From the NCBI RefSeq assembly GCF_003660105.1, contig NZ_CP032824.1, positions 37,432 to 101,431 of the forward strand: a DNA stretch of 64,000 nucleotides. The letters are read 5' to 3'. Origin of the DNA: Aliarcobacter cryaerophilus ATCC 43158 (GTDB lineage Bacteria; Campylobacterota; Campylobacteria; Campylobacterales; Arcobacteraceae). Shown in pieces: positions 41,414 through 50,901 of this stretch. Under the pieces are notes generated by a model. The model worked only from the letters and a program-made list of their open reading frames with translations, searched no databases and was not told the DNA's origin. How positions within the stretch are numbered: the stretch's first letter is position 1; the number at the start of each line of letters is the position of its first letter. Both the position numbers and the translations under genes were made by a program.

Positions 41414-42251
41414 AATTTAACCCCATTATCTCATTATTTCTTAAAATCTCTATGCTTATATATCTTATGTTACCAATATTATCAAAACTTCTTGATAAAT
41501 CTTCATAAGAGCTTAATTTTTTACTATTTATAGTTTTTATAATATCTCCATCTTGTAGTCCTAATTTATTAAAATCATCATTCATAATTCTCTCCACCCT
41601 AAATCCTTCTATGCTTCCAACACCTATAACTTCTGTAAGGATAATACTATTTCTAATTTTTTCAATATTAGATAAATATGTATCTATTTGCATTTTACTT
41701 ATAGTAATTATATTATCTTTTATAAAAATATCATTATTGTTATTATTATCTAAATGTTCACTAGATATATTGTTATTCTTACTATTAAAATTAGTTAATT
41801 TTTCATCATCAATTTTTAAAAAATATTCTTGATTATTTTTAGTAAAAACAATATGATTTTTGTATACTTTTTTTAGTAAGTATCCATTGATCTTTTGTCC
41901 TACGCTTAAAATTAAATTCTCTTTTGCTCCTGCTTTCTCTTCTATGATTACCAAACCGCCACTTTTAGTAGAAACTATTGCTTTTAGTTCATATTTATCT
42001 AAAGTTTGAGTAGAGTTCTGTATTGAAAAGTCTTTATTATCAATCATATCTGATGATTTTATATAAAATTCATATCTTTTATAATCTAAAACTGCTTTAT
42101 TGCTATCAAGAAAGGTCACACCACTCTTTGGTAAAAAAAAGAACAATACTGTTGAAAACAGATATATAAAAATAACCATATATATAAAAGGTAATATAGT
42201 TTCAAATATCTTACTAAAATTTATATTCATATTTATACCTATCATTTTCAT
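41400..42251 (-). CDS. gspC: Type II secretion protein GspC with PDZ domain
   Basis: 283 residues: a membrane helix (residues about 15-40), a periplasmic homology region (GSLVIIEEK-like, residues 105-140) and a C-terminal PDZ domain (DDFNKLGLQDGDIIKTINSKKL). GspC links the inner-membrane platform to the secretin. It overlaps gspD by 14 bases and gspN by 38, a tight coupling. Confidence 0.85.
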   Translation of the reverse strand: MKMIGINMNINFSKIFETILPFIYMVIFIYLFSTVLFFFLPKSGVTFLDSNKAVLDYKRYEFYIKSSDMIDNKDFSIQNSTQTLDKYELKAIVSTKSGGLVIIEEKAGAKENLILSVGQKINGYLLKKVYKNHIVFTKNNQEYFLKIDDEKLTNFNSKNNNISSEHLDNNNNNDIFIKDNIITISKMQIDTYLSNIEKIRNSIILTEVIGVGSIEGFRVERIMNDDFNKLGLQDGDIIKTINSKKLSSYEDLSRSFDNIGNIRYISIEILRNNEIMGLNYEIN

Positions 42252-42735
42252 ATCTAAAATATTTTATTAAATCTGATTCTTTTATACTATTTGAAGGATA
42301 TAATTCAATATCTATCATCTTGTCAAACAATTTCAACTCTCCTTTTATCTCTCCAAACTTGCCATTCGCTTCAATATAAACTCTATTTAAAGTTAATATA
42401 TTGTAAGTAAAAGATATTTTTTCTATACCTTCAGGTATAAAATTCTTTAATCTATCTTCAAAATATATATTTTCTATATTTACCTTTGTATAAAATATCA
42501 AACTCTTAAATACTAATCTATCAATATGTAAAGATTGGATACCTTCATAATAGATATAAGCATCTGAAATAACAAAATCTAACTTTTCTTTTCTAGTCTC
42601 ATTTGAAATTACTATATTATATCTTTGCAATTCTTTTTCAAATAAATTATAAAAAAGCTCTTTAGGCAATAAAAATATTAATATAATAATAAATACTAAG
42701 ATATATATAATAGCTCGAATAATCTTTTGTATCAT
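42214..42735 (-). CDS. gspN: GspN-like type II secretion protein (short)
   Basis: 173 residues with one N-terminal membrane helix (IRAIIYILVFIIILIFLLP) and a beta-rich periplasmic part (RVYIEANGKFGEIKGELKLF). The place between GspM and GspC and the build suggest GspN. It is shorter than classical GspN proteins. The call depends largely on gene order. Confidence 0.6.
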   Translation of the reverse strand: MIQKIIRAIIYILVFIIILIFLLPKELFYNLFEKELQRYNIVISNETRKEKLDFVISDAYIYYEGIQSLHIDRLVFKSLIFYTKVNIENIYFEDRLKNFIPEGIEKISFTYNILTLNRVYIEANGKFGEIKGELKLFDKMIDIELYPSNSIKESDLIKYFRYENDRYKYEYKF

Positions 42736-43127
42736 CTTAAACCTACTTCTAAATAGATAGAATCTCTCTTAAGTTCAAGTTTATTTATAATAAGTTGTTT
42801 ATTTAAAATCATATTCAAGAAAGTATCTAAAGTCTGTTCTGATGAAGACTCTAATTTTAACTTTATATGCTCTTTCGTTACTACTTTATTAATATTTTCA
42901 TTACTAAAAGAAGAGCTACTTAAAATATGATCTATAGTTTCTTTTACATATTTCTCATTTTTCCAATAAGTAGAAACTTCATAATACTCTTTAAACTTAA
43001 TTTCTAATTCATTCAACTGTTCTACTTTAGTATTATAAAAAACTTTTTCATTTGATAAATAAATAAAAGATATTATAACTAGAACTATCGATAAAACAAC
43101 AACATATAAAGGATTTATTCTATTCAT
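42732..43127 (-). CDS. gspM: GspM-like type II secretion protein
   Basis: 131 residues: an N-terminal membrane helix (LYVVVLSIVLVIISFIYL), a coiled-coil stretch and a ferredoxin-like end (HIKLKLESSSEQTLDTFLN). This is the GspM build. It overlaps gspL by 4 bases. GspM and GspL form the inner-membrane platform for GspE and GspF. Confidence 0.7.
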   Translation of the reverse strand: MNRINPLYVVVLSIVLVIISFIYLSNEKVFYNTKVEQLNELEIKFKEYYEVSTYWKNEKYVKETIDHILSSSSFSNENINKVVTKEHIKLKLESSSEQTLDTFLNMILNKQLIINKLELKRDSIYLEVGLR

Positions 43128-44053
43128 AATTGAACCTTAATATTTATAATATTTTCTTTAATATTAATTAAATCTATTTTATATTTTTTTGAAATATAAC
43201 TTTCAACTTCATCTTTATTTACACCTTCAAAATATATATTTAATAAGTCATTATCTAAAGATATCTCTTTTACTGTAAATTTACTGTTAGACACTAGATA
43301 ATAGATCGCATCTCTTTTAATAATCTCTTTTTGTAAAATTTTTTCATTTGAATTAAGTATTGAATTAACTTGTAGCATACTAGAAGGAAGATTATTTTCA
43401 ATTTTCATATTTTCTATTTGTTTATCAATGTTATATATTTCATTTGAATATAGAAAATATTTTGATATATTAACTAAAAATACAAATAAGCAACAAAAAA
43501 GTATTAAAGAAATTTGACCTTTTTCTAAAGAGTTATTATAAAATTTAACATCTACTTTGTGAGAAGATAAATTTATATTATTTAAAACATTTTCTAATTG
43601 AAATTTATAGCTCAAAATTTCATTTGGAACTTTTATCAATATTTTATCTTCTGTATATAAAAAACTACTATTATTTATATAAAATTCTTTAAACTCTATA
43701 CATTCATTTTGTGCAAAATATATATTATTTATTAATGATATATTAATACCACTATTTTTTATAGCCTCAAATATATTTTGATTTATATATGCAAAACATA
43801 AATACTTATTTTCTTCTATTTTTATAATATAGTATGATAATTTATCATTATCTACTATCAAATCTTCAAATAAAGAAGGAATAACTGTTTTTGCTTGAGT
43901 TATACTTTTTACAGGAAGTTTAAATACTCGAACCCAATAAAATTCTGGAGATAAAATAATATCAACTTTCGAAGTTTCATATATTTTTGTATCTAAGGAT
44001 AAAAAAACTTTTTTAACCTTTTTATTTTTGGTCCTATTTAAAGCTATATTCAA
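43124..44053 (-). CDS. gspL: GspL-like type II secretion protein
   Basis: 309 residues: an N-terminal cytoplasmic actin-like domain (residues 1-180), one membrane helix (ISLILFCCLFVFLVNISKYFL, about 185-205) and a small periplasmic ferredoxin-like end (ISLDNDLLNIYFEGVNKDEVESYI). The order matches GspL. Sequence is much diverged, as usual in this phylum. Confidence 0.7.
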   Translation of the reverse strand: MNIALNRTKNKKVKKVFLSLDTKIYETSKVDIILSPEFYWVRVFKLPVKSITQAKTVIPSLFEDLIVDNDKLSYYIIKIEENKYLCFAYINQNIFEAIKNSGINISLINNIYFAQNECIEFKEFYINNSSFLYTEDKILIKVPNEILSYKFQLENVLNNINLSSHKVDVKFYNNSLEKGQISLILFCCLFVFLVNISKYFLYSNEIYNIDKQIENMKIENNLPSSMLQVNSILNSNEKILQKEIIKRDAIYYLVSNSKFTVKEISLDNDLLNIYFEGVNKDEVESYISKKYKIDLINIKENIINIKVQL

Positions 44054-44696
44054 AATATTCTACCCCCTGTGTATTTTTCTTTAAAATATAATAAGCATTC
44101 ATAATATTATCTTCATATTCAACTTCTATAAATAATTCAACCAATAAATCTTTATCTGGTGGTGCTGAGAAAAATGTTTTTTTATCAAATTTTATAAATC
44201 CTATATAGTTTTTTACTTCCGAAAGACTATTACTAGGATAAATCTCTTGTTCAAGTTTCCTAAATACTTCATTTAATTGCTTATTACTTTTAATGCTATC
44301 AAATTCATTCAATATTGATTTAAAAGCATATATATCATAAATTTCATATGATTTTAAAAATTCACTCAAATAAAAATAATCTTTTTCATCTTTTGAACGA
44401 AATAAATTAATATTATATTTATTATACTCTTGCAATTTAATATTTATTTTTATGTTTTCTATATCATAAAAGAAGTTCATATTATAATATCTATTTAGAT
44501 TATCTCCACTTATATTTTTTATTTCTTTTAAAATCTCATTTTTAATGTTATTTACATAATACAACATTTGTATTTTTGTAAATTTTAAACTCTTTTTATC
44601 CAAATAATTTTTTGTATCAGATAAATTAGCTAAAATTAATATTGTAATAGCCATAATAAAAAATAGTGTTACTAATAAAACTACACCTTTTTTCAA
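44034..44696 (-). CDS. gspK: GspK-like type II secretion pseudopilin (short)
   Basis: 220 residues with a prepilin-like leader (KKGVVLLVTLFFIMAITILILAN) in which the Phe+1/Glu+5 signature is missing, as is common in GspK (no Glu at +5). The size is below the usual 300 or so residues, so it lacks part of the lobes. It lies between gspF and gspL. Confidence 0.65.
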   Translation of the reverse strand: MKKGVVLLVTLFFIMAITILILANLSDTKNYLDKKSLKFTKIQMLYYVNNIKNEILKEIKNISGDNLNRYYNMNFFYDIENIKINIKLQEYNKYNINLFRSKDEKDYFYLSEFLKSYEIYDIYAFKSILNEFDSIKSNKQLNEVFRKLEQEIYPSNSLSEVKNYIGFIKFDKKTFFSAPPDKDLLVELFIEVEYEDNIMNAYYILKKNTQGVEYFEYSFK

Positions 44697-44699
44697 TAA

Positions 44700-45917
44700 T
44701 TATCCTAAATTCATAGAGAAAATTGGTAACAACATTGCAATAACAATAAACCCTATAATAGTGCCTACAATAAGCATAAAAATAGGTTCTAAGAGAGATA
44801 AAAATATACTTATCTTATCTTTATTAGCTTCATTATAAATACTTGCCAAATTACTTAAAATTTGGGATAATCTACTTGTATCTTCTCCAATAGAAATAGA
44901 ATGTATAAAAGCTTCGTCTATTTTATATATCTTATTATTTGCTAATAAAACTGATAGTTTCTTCCCTTCAACAACACTTTTTGATGCTTCAACAAAAACT
45001 CTTTTAATAACAGTGTTTCTAAGTATATTTGCACTTAGATTTATGGCTTGAACTATTGGTATCCCAGATTTTATAAGTACAGAATTCATATAAGCAAATC
45101 TTGATAATTCACTTTGTTCTATTATCTTTGAAAAAAATGGTATTTTTAAACAAAATCTATCAAATGCAAATAAAAAATTATTTGACCTTTTTAAAAGAAA
45201 TATAAAGGTTCCAACTATAAATACTATTACTATGATTATATAATAAAAGTTATATTGAAAAAAATCACCTAAAGCTATTACAATTTTTGTAACCAAAGGT
45301 AAATCTTGGTTTATCTGAGTAAATATACCTGTAATCTTTGGAACAATAAAACTAAGAATAAACCCAACCATAAAAAATGAAATAACTAGTATAAAAAGAG
45401 GGTATGCCATAGCTTGGATAACCTGATTTTTTATCTTACTTTGTTCTTTTAAAAAACTTGCCATTTCCATTAAAACATTTTCTAGTAAACCTCCATTTTC
45501 ACTTATTTTTATAGATTGCTTGTAAAAATCTGGAAGCCTTAAAGCAGTTTGATTTTCTAAAGCTTGATAAAATGTTTTACCCTCATCCAAATAAGTTGAA
45601 ATTGATTCAAAAAAAGATCCCAAAATATTATTATTTTTATATCTTTGTTTCAACAAATCTATTGCTTGAATAATAGAAATTCCGGAATTTAAATATATAC
45701 TTAAATCTCTACTTAATTGTGATAATTCAAGTAAATTTATAGTTTTTACTCTCTTAAAATAAATATTAGAGAATATCAGACTTTGCTCTTTTTCTAAAGA
45801 AGTATAAAAAATAGATTTTGCTTTTAACTTTGCTTTTGCTTCTTCAATATTTGAAGCTTCTAATTTTGCTTTTACTTTTAAACCAGTTGAATCATAACCT
45901 TTGTATTTAAAAAGCAT
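44700..45917 (-). CDS. gspF: Type II secretion inner-membrane protein GspF
   Basis: The 405-residue product has the two cytoplasmic T2SSF domains (SQLSRDLSIYLNSGISIIQAI, residues about 65-190, and LSRFAYMNSVLIKSGIPIVQAI, about 270-390) and three membrane helices (about 170-190, 220-240 and 375-400). All standard features are present. The start overlaps the gspH-like gene by 11 bases. Confidence 0.93.
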   Translation of the reverse strand: MLFKYKGYDSTGLKVKAKLEASNIEEAKAKLKAKSIFYTSLEKEQSLIFSNIYFKRVKTINLLELSQLSRDLSIYLNSGISIIQAIDLLKQRYKNNNILGSFFESISTYLDEGKTFYQALENQTALRLPDFYKQSIKISENGGLLENVLMEMASFLKEQSKIKNQVIQAMAYPLFILVISFFMVGFILSFIVPKITGIFTQINQDLPLVTKIVIALGDFFQYNFYYIIIVIVFIVGTFIFLLKRSNNFLFAFDRFCLKIPFFSKIIEQSELSRFAYMNSVLIKSGIPIVQAINLSANILRNTVIKRVFVEASKSVVEGKKLSVLLANNKIYKIDEAFIHSISIGEDTSRLSQILSNLASIYNEANKDKISIFLSLLEPIFMLIVGTIIGFIVIAMLLPIFSMNLG

Positions 45918-46449
45918 CCATTACCTCATTTTGTTTTTTTTCAAAATCACCTAAAATATCTTCAATTGTCTTATACTCAATTGGTTTAGAAAATATTGAA
46001 TTAAAAACATACACATTAGAAATTAAAGTATCGAGTATAAAATCATTAGTTTTATAATCATCATCTATTCTAAATTCAAAAATTACATCATATGTAAAGT
46101 TATCAATTCTTAAATCATAAAAATTCTTCTCTATCAAATATTCGCTATACTCATATATTTTTGGTTTAACTTTAAAAAAATTATCTATTTTAAAATCTTT
46201 ATTTAGCTCACCATCTATTTTTATAAAACAACTGAAACTATCTTCTATACATATAAAAGATAGCTCTTTTTTAAAAATAAAATTACTTAATAAGAACTCT
46301 CGTAAGTTAAGTAAATTTATTTCTTTTTTCTCTTCTTTTATTCCAAAGCTATTATTTGTAAAAACCAAATAGTACACAGTAAATATTATTATAACAACAA
46401 TAATCATCTCTATTATAGTAAAAGCTTTTTTGCTTTTAATGGATGTCAT
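45907..46449 (-). CDS. gspH: Type II secretion minor pseudopilin GspH-like
   Basis: 180 residues with a prepilin leader (KKAFTIIEMIIVVIIIFTVYYLVF): Phe +1 and Glu +5 are present. The C-terminal half is beta-rich. The place beside GspG suggests GspH, but the assignment among minor pseudopilins is not certain. Confidence 0.65.
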   Translation of the reverse strand: MTSIKSKKAFTIIEMIIVVIIIFTVYYLVFTNNSFGIKEEKKEINLLNLREFLLSNFIFKKELSFICIEDSFSCFIKIDGELNKDFKIDNFFKVKPKIYEYSEYLIEKNFYDLRIDNFTYDVIFEFRIDDDYKTNDFILDTLISNVYVFNSIFSKPIEYKTIEDILGDFEKKQNEVMDAF

Positions 46450-46452
46450 ACT

Positions 46453-46830
46453 TTATTTATTACATTTTGAGAAGTATATATCATCTTGTGTATTCTCTTT
46501 TTTATCAGCTCCCAATGAAATTAGTTCAAAATTATTATTATCAACAAGAATATAAATAAATTCATTAGTCCAAGCATCTTTTGGTATTCTACCATCTTCA
46601 AAATAATTTTTACTTATCAAGGCTTTTAATCCTTCTTCTGTTCTTGGATATTCTGAATTATCTAATCTATACATTTTTATTGTTTCAGCCACACTTTTCA
46701 TTTGAATGCATACGATTTTATTCTTTGCCTCCTCACTCTTACCCATTAAATTTGGTAACACGAAAGATGCTAACAATCCAAGTATAATAACAACAACCAT
46801 AATTTCCATTAATGAAAACGCTTGCTTCAA
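46453..46830 (-). CDS. gspG: Type II secretion major pseudopilin GspG
   Basis: The 125-residue product is the major pseudopilin: leader KQAFSLMEIMVVVIILGLLA, then the diagnostic YRLDNSEYPRTEEGLKAL and the end ISLGADKKENTQDDI, the calcium-binding Gly-Ala-Asp loop of GspG. Cleavage by a prepilin peptidase is needed; no such gene is in this window, so it must be encoded elsewhere. Confidence 0.93.
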   Translation of the reverse strand: MKQAFSLMEIMVVVIILGLLASFVLPNLMGKSEEAKNKIVCIQMKSVAETIKMYRLDNSEYPRTEEGLKALISKNYFEDGRIPKDAWTNEFIYILVDNNNFELISLGADKKENTQDDIYFSKCNK

Positions 46831-46865
46831 TATTCATTCCCCCTATAATTCAAATTTTTAGTATA

Positions 46866-47540
46866 TTATTCTTGATTATTCGATGGTTTATCTTTATAAT
46901 CATCTTCATTTATTACTATAGGTTGATTATTATTCGAAAAACTTTTCAGTATAAAATCTGGTATTTTCGAAGAAGATTTTATTTTTCCATCCAAAGTATC
47001 TCCTGATATGTATAATGAAATATTATACAAACTATCTAAATCTAGATTTCCTAAAAAATAAGAATGAGTTTCTATAACTCTTTTTTCATTCAACTTATCA
47101 ATAATTTTAATTTTTAAATCACTTAAAAAATTTATATAATCTTCACTAATAGAAATTGTAAAAGTACTTATATTAGAATTTTCTTCTATTTCACCCAATA
47201 CTGGAATATATCTAGTAGAGTTTTTTTTAGGAATTTCAATATCTACATCATTTATTAGTAATATTGTATATCGACCGGTTGAATCTACAGAAGAAAATAG
47301 TACCTTGCCTTTTTCTTCAATTTGTTTTTCTTTAGCCTTTTCTTCTTTGTTTTCTATATTTGATATTATATTTTCAGTTTTATCTGGAACTACTTCTATT
47401 TTTTTAGTATTATTTATTTGACTTATTTTAATATCTTCTTTTTTTACATCTTCAACAACACTATCTGCAAAAAAATAATATACTAAAAATACTATTAAAA
47501 TAGTTAATATTGTACCTATTACATATTTCTGCTTAAGCAT
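46866..47540 (-). CDS. Membrane protein of the secretion operon, paralogue of 48707-49420
   Basis: I take the ATG at 47540, overlapping the stop of the upstream gene, giving 224 residues. One N-terminal membrane helix (VIGTILTILIVFLVYYFFA), a charged linker rich in Lys and Glu (residues 30-90), and a C-terminal beta domain (GKVLFSSVDSTGRYTILLI, RYIPVLGEIE, FTISISEDYI). The last part is clearly related to the protein at 48707 (DIVLFSNISEKGKYFVRIS, RYIVLTGDIS, FSLSLDENYI). It may be a periplasmic partner of the secretion machine. Confidence 0.6.
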   Translation of the reverse strand: MLKQKYVIGTILTILIVFLVYYFFADSVVEDVKKEDIKISQINNTKKIEVVPDKTENIISNIENKEEKAKEKQIEEKGKVLFSSVDSTGRYTILLINDVDIEIPKKNSTRYIPVLGEIEENSNISTFTISISEDYINFLSDLKIKIIDKLNEKRVIETHSYFLGNLDLDSLYNISLYISGDTLDGKIKSSSKIPDFILKSFSNNNQPIVINEDDYKDKPSNNQE

Positions 47541-48162
47541 AATACGGCTCTTTAGTAGCTTTATTAAAATTATCTTGAAAAGTTTTATAAAAATCAACTA
47601 TTCCTTGATATTGATTTTGTACACTATTTTCTGCATTTGAAGATTTTGCTTTTGTTAAGTTCTTCTCAAAACTTGCAATTGCACTATTTATAAATGCATC
47701 AAAATCCACACTTGTAGCTTGATTTTTATTTAGTAGATAACTTCCATTTCCAGATCTTCCATCTTTCATAAAAGTTGGACTTATATCTTCTCCTTGTGCA
47801 AATCCTTGAAAATTCATTTGAAATTCAAAAGATAATAATCCAGTTTTTTCTGGTGGTTGTATACTTTGAATAGTTTCATAATATGCTTTGTCAATACTAC
47901 CGTTTCCACTAAAGTTTAAAGCTCTTTTTAAATCTATAAATTTACCAAATTTCTTATCATTTATTTTTCCATCATCGCTTAATTCTTTAATTCTTTTATC
48001 TATAGATTCTTGATTTACTTTTGCCTCTTCAAAAGGTATTTGCATTAAATCATCTGCCGAATATTTACTATAATCAACTTTTTGTGCCTCTTTATAATAA
48101 GTCTCTTTTGTTCCTTTTACCTCTTGTGTTTGATATACACTTGTTGCTTTACCTATTTCCAT
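47533..48162 (-). CDS. Hypothetical protein heading the secretion operon, paralogue of 49413-50171
   Basis: 209 residues, no signal peptide or membrane helix. The N-terminus (EIGKATSVYQTQEVKG) is Ser/Thr/Gln-rich and flexible, in the style of flagellar hook-cap or rod proteins; the middle has KINDKKFGKFIDLKRALN. It ends FNKATKEPYYA, closely like YNKVINEPKYA at the end of the 49413 protein. In both cases the last codons overlap the ATG of a membrane-protein gene. It is the first gene of the T2SS operon and may be a secreted or structural partner. Confidence 0.6.
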   Translation of the reverse strand: MEIGKATSVYQTQEVKGTKETYYKEAQKVDYSKYSADDLMQIPFEEAKVNQESIDKRIKELSDDGKINDKKFGKFIDLKRALNFSGNGSIDKAYYETIQSIQPPEKTGLLSFEFQMNFQGFAQGEDISPTFMKDGRSGNGSYLLNKNQATSVDFDAFINSAIASFEKNLTKAKSSNAENSVQNQYQGIVDFYKTFQDNFNKATKEPYYA

Positions 48163-48255
48163 TTTTTACCCCTAGTATAATAAAATTAAATTCATTTTAT
48201 TATATTTAAAGTTAATATAATATAAAATTACCATAACTTAACACAAGGAATAGTT

Positions 48256-48645
48256 ATGAAAAAAATGATTTGTTTATTATTTGTTTGGTGCTTTATGCTC
48301 ACAAATTTAAGTGCTGCCCCTGCATATAAGTGGCAATTTATGGCTATTGGATCAGAAAATTATCCATATTTTGAAAATGTAGTTGGAAAAACTGTTGCGA
48401 CTAAAAATCATGGTGGAGAGTGGGTGCAAGTATTAGTTGATGTATTAGGAACTGGTGATTATACAAGAGTAAATATTGAGTATGGTAGCGATATGACGTT
48501 AATAGAGAAGTTTGATTTAGTTAACTCATCTAACGTTATTGTTGGAACTAGATATAATCTAATTAAACGTAATAACATATATTCAAGTGGTCTTATAAGA
48601 GCAATGGATTATTCTACGGTAAAAGCTATTTTAGGTTTTAATTAA
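48256..48645 (+). CDS. Small secreted protein (module 1 of three)
   Basis: 129 residues with a signal peptide (KKMICLLFVWCFMLTNLSAA). The mature part begins APAYKWQFMAIGSEN, mostly beta with no Cys. It reads away from the T2SS operon, 93 bases from it. The CACAAGGAA ribosome-binding site and AGTTAATATAA upstream are shared with the gene at 50269. Candidate substrate of the T2SS beside it. Confidence 0.65.
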   Translation: MKKMICLLFVWCFMLTNLSAAPAYKWQFMAIGSENYPYFENVVGKTVATKNHGGEWVQVLVDVLGTGDYTRVNIEYGSDMTLIEKFDLVNSSNVIVGTRYNLIKRNNIYSSGLIRAMDYSTVKAILGFN

Positions 48646-48655
48646 TCTTAAAAAT

Positions 48656-48688
48656 ACTTTATTTCAAACATAAAGTTTGAAATAAAGT
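48656..48688. terminator. Bidirectional terminator
   Basis: ACTTTATTTCAAAC and GTTTGAAATAAAGT are perfect 14-bp arms with a 5-base loop. It lies between the convergent genes at 48256 and 48707. T-rich sequence on both outer sides fits termination from either side. Confidence 0.8.
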
Positions 48689-48706
48689 TATACTCTCTAT
48701 TAATTT

Positions 48707-49420
48707 CTAATTAAAATCTATCTTTTTAAATTTTTCCAATTCTTTTTCATCGATTAAACTCCCATCTTTAGTTATAATACTTTTATCTTTAATCAAGTTA
48801 TTTAACAGTTTGTTATCAAGTTCTCTTCCATTATTTGATTCACTTTGAGATTTTATATAGCATTCTGCAATTCCATTTTTAAGATTAACTTGTATGTGAT
48901 AAGAAAATTCTGGTGAAATTGTATTTAAAAAAGTACCATTACAACTCCATATTTTTTTAATTTCTATATTCTCTATTTCAACTTTAATATCATTTATATT
49001 ATAAATGTAATTCTCATCCAAAGATAAAGAAAATCTATCTTTATTTGTATCATTATCTGATATATCTCCTGTAAGTACGATATACCTTACTATAGATTTT
49101 TCTGAGTGTATTTCTTCTTTATTAGAAATTCTTACAAAATACTTACCTTTTTCAGATATATTTGAAAATAGTACTATATCATTTTTTATATTTTCAACAT
49201 TTTCTTCAAAATCTTTTTTTTCTAAATCTTTTTTAACTACTTTCTCAGATAAATCAATATCTATTTTACTTTCAACTTTTTGTTTACTCTCTTTACTAGT
49301 ATTTTTTGCATAAGGTATAGAAGCATCAAAAAAGTAATAAACTAAATTTAATATAATTAAAAAGAATATTATAAATATATATAATAGGTATCTCTTATTT
49401 TCTCTAAAAATATCAAGCAT
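48707..49420 (-). CDS. Membrane protein, paralogue of 46866-47540
   Basis: I take the ATG at 49420, overlapping the upstream stop exactly as in the other copy. About 237 residues: membrane helix (YLLYIFIIFFLIILNLVYYFF), Lys/Glu-rich linker and beta domain (VLFSNISEKGKYFVRIS). Two Cys (WSCNGTF and AECYIKS) are unique to this copy. It closes its two-gene unit before the terminator at 48656. Confidence 0.6.
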   Translation of the reverse strand: MLDIFRENKRYLLYIFIIFFLIILNLVYYFFDASIPYAKNTSKESKQKVESKIDIDLSEKVVKKDLEKKDFEENVENIKNDIVLFSNISEKGKYFVRISNKEEIHSEKSIVRYIVLTGDISDNDTNKDRFSLSLDENYIYNINDIKVEIENIEIKKIWSCNGTFLNTISPEFSYHIQVNLKNGIAECYIKSQSESNNGRELDNKLLNNLIKDKSIITKDGSLIDEKELEKFKKIDFN

Positions 49421-50171
49421 ACTTAGGCTCATTTATTACTTTATTATAGTTTGTTTCCAAATCACTCATATATTGAGAATATCTTTTATATAAAACTCTT
49501 GATTCTGATGAGATGATTGTATCTTCTGAGAGTAATTTATACTCATCTTTTAATTTTTTTATAAATCCTCCATAATCATTTATTTGCCAATTATTATAAT
49601 CAGCCATAAGTCTCTCAGGATTCTCAAAATCTTTATATTTCTCTTTTTCCAATGCTTTAAGTTGTTCAATATCTACTTTATGAAAGCTTGTGTTGTTATA
49701 TCCTAACTTTCCACCTAAATCTAAAGAAAATACCAGTTTATATGTATCATTATCTATAGTTTTTAGTGTATCAAATAGAGCTTTATTAAAATCACTATTA
49801 TTAGTTATTTTAGACATACTAAATGTTTCAATACCATTTACTAATGCAATTCCACCTACTTTTTGTGATACAGAATTTACTATATTATTTAATTTATTCA
49901 TCTGTTCATAAGTTAAATTTTTTATTTCATCATTTGAAATTTTATCATCTTCAAGCACATATCTAAAAAGAGTCTCTTCCTCTTTTGATAAAGAAGAGAA
50001 AGCATTATTCTTTTCTAAAACAGATATTAGATTTTTATTTATTATCTTTATGTTTTTAAGATCTTCTTTTTCAAGATAATTATTAAAAGAGTTTGAACTA
50101 TCATTTTTATTTTCTACATTTACATTTTGATTATATCCATAGCTTTGAGTTTGGTTATTTCCTATTTGCAT
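49413..50171 (-). CDS. Hypothetical protein, paralogue of 47533-48162
   Basis: 252 residues without signal or membrane helix. The Gln/Asn-rich N-terminus (QIGNNQTQSYGYNQNVNVENK) is followed by helices (LSKEEETLFRYVLEDDKISND, an EF-hand-like acidic turn) and ends YNKVINEPKYA as in the paralogue. The last 8 bases overlap the next ATG. Together with the divergent secreted gene at 50269 it repeats the arrangement at 46866-48645. Confidence 0.6.
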   Translation of the reverse strand: MQIGNNQTQSYGYNQNVNVENKNDSSNSFNNYLEKEDLKNIKIINKNLISVLEKNNAFSSLSKEEETLFRYVLEDDKISNDEIKNLTYEQMNKLNNIVNSVSQKVGGIALVNGIETFSMSKITNNSDFNKALFDTLKTIDNDTYKLVFSLDLGGKLGYNNTSFHKVDIEQLKALEKEKYKDFENPERLMADYNNWQINDYGGFIKKLKDEYKLLSEDTIISSESRVLYKRYSQYMSDLETNYNKVINEPKYA

Positions 50172-50268
50172 ATATTTCCCCTATAATATTTTTTAACTAT
50201 TAAATATTACCTTATTTTAAGTTAATAAAATTTAAAATTAGTAACATTTTATTACACAAGGAAGACAA

Positions 50269-50838
50269 ATGAAAAAAGTATTTTTAGCTGTATTAAGCTT
50301 ATTTTTATTGAACATAAGTTTAAATGCAGCAAAGTATCCATATACTACAAAGTGCCCTCAATGGGAATTGGGAGATATTGTTTATTATAATGGCATTCAG
50401 CAAAATGCAACTGGTTCAACTCCCCCACAAGAATTTTGTTGGGATGCTGTTGCAATACATGGCGCACTATTTGTTAATGGTAGTTTATTAAATACAGGAG
50501 AAGAATTAATTTCAAATGAATCATATTATGATTGGTTAGCAGGTTATAAACATACTGTATATGGAGAAGAATTTTGGGGAACTATTTTTAGAGTTGTAGT
50601 TTTCGGACAAGCTCTACAAACTCCAATAGTAACATTTAATGATGTATCTGGGAACTTAATATCAAGTAGTGATATAAAAAGTCCTAGTGGTAATACATTC
50701 AACGGTAAAGAATTTTTATTTTTTGTAAGACATACAACGGTTGCTAGTGCAGTATATATATCTGATCTAGATATTCAAGGAAATTTAAAAGTATATGATA
50801 GTGGATTTAATTTAAAAGAATTAACTTATATTCATTAA
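50269..50838 (+). CDS. Small secreted protein (module 2 of three)
   Basis: 189 residues with a signal peptide (KKVFLAVLSLFLLNISLNA). Mature part KYPYTTKCPQWELGDIVYY, two Cys (CPQW and EFCWD) that may pair, and a beta-rich remainder. The CACAAGGAAGA site and AGTTAATAAAATTTAAAATTA upstream are like those before 48256. Candidate T2SS substrate. Confidence 0.65.
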   Translation: MKKVFLAVLSLFLLNISLNAAKYPYTTKCPQWELGDIVYYNGIQQNATGSTPPQEFCWDAVAIHGALFVNGSLLNTGEELISNESYYDWLAGYKHTVYGEEFWGTIFRVVVFGQALQTPIVTFNDVSGNLISSSDIKSPSGNTFNGKEFLFFVRHTTVASAVYISDLDIQGNLKVYDSGFNLKELTYIH

Positions 50839-50854
50839 GACTCTTAAATATTAA

Positions 50855-50886
50855 AAAGGTTCTTTCTAACATAAGAAAGAACCTTT
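50855..50886. terminator. Bidirectional terminator
   Basis: AAAGGTTCTTTCT and AGAAAGAACCTTT are perfect 13-bp arms around AACATA, between the convergent genes at 50269 and 50902. Confidence 0.8.
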
Positions 50887-50901
50887 CATTTATAAAAAAG
50901 A

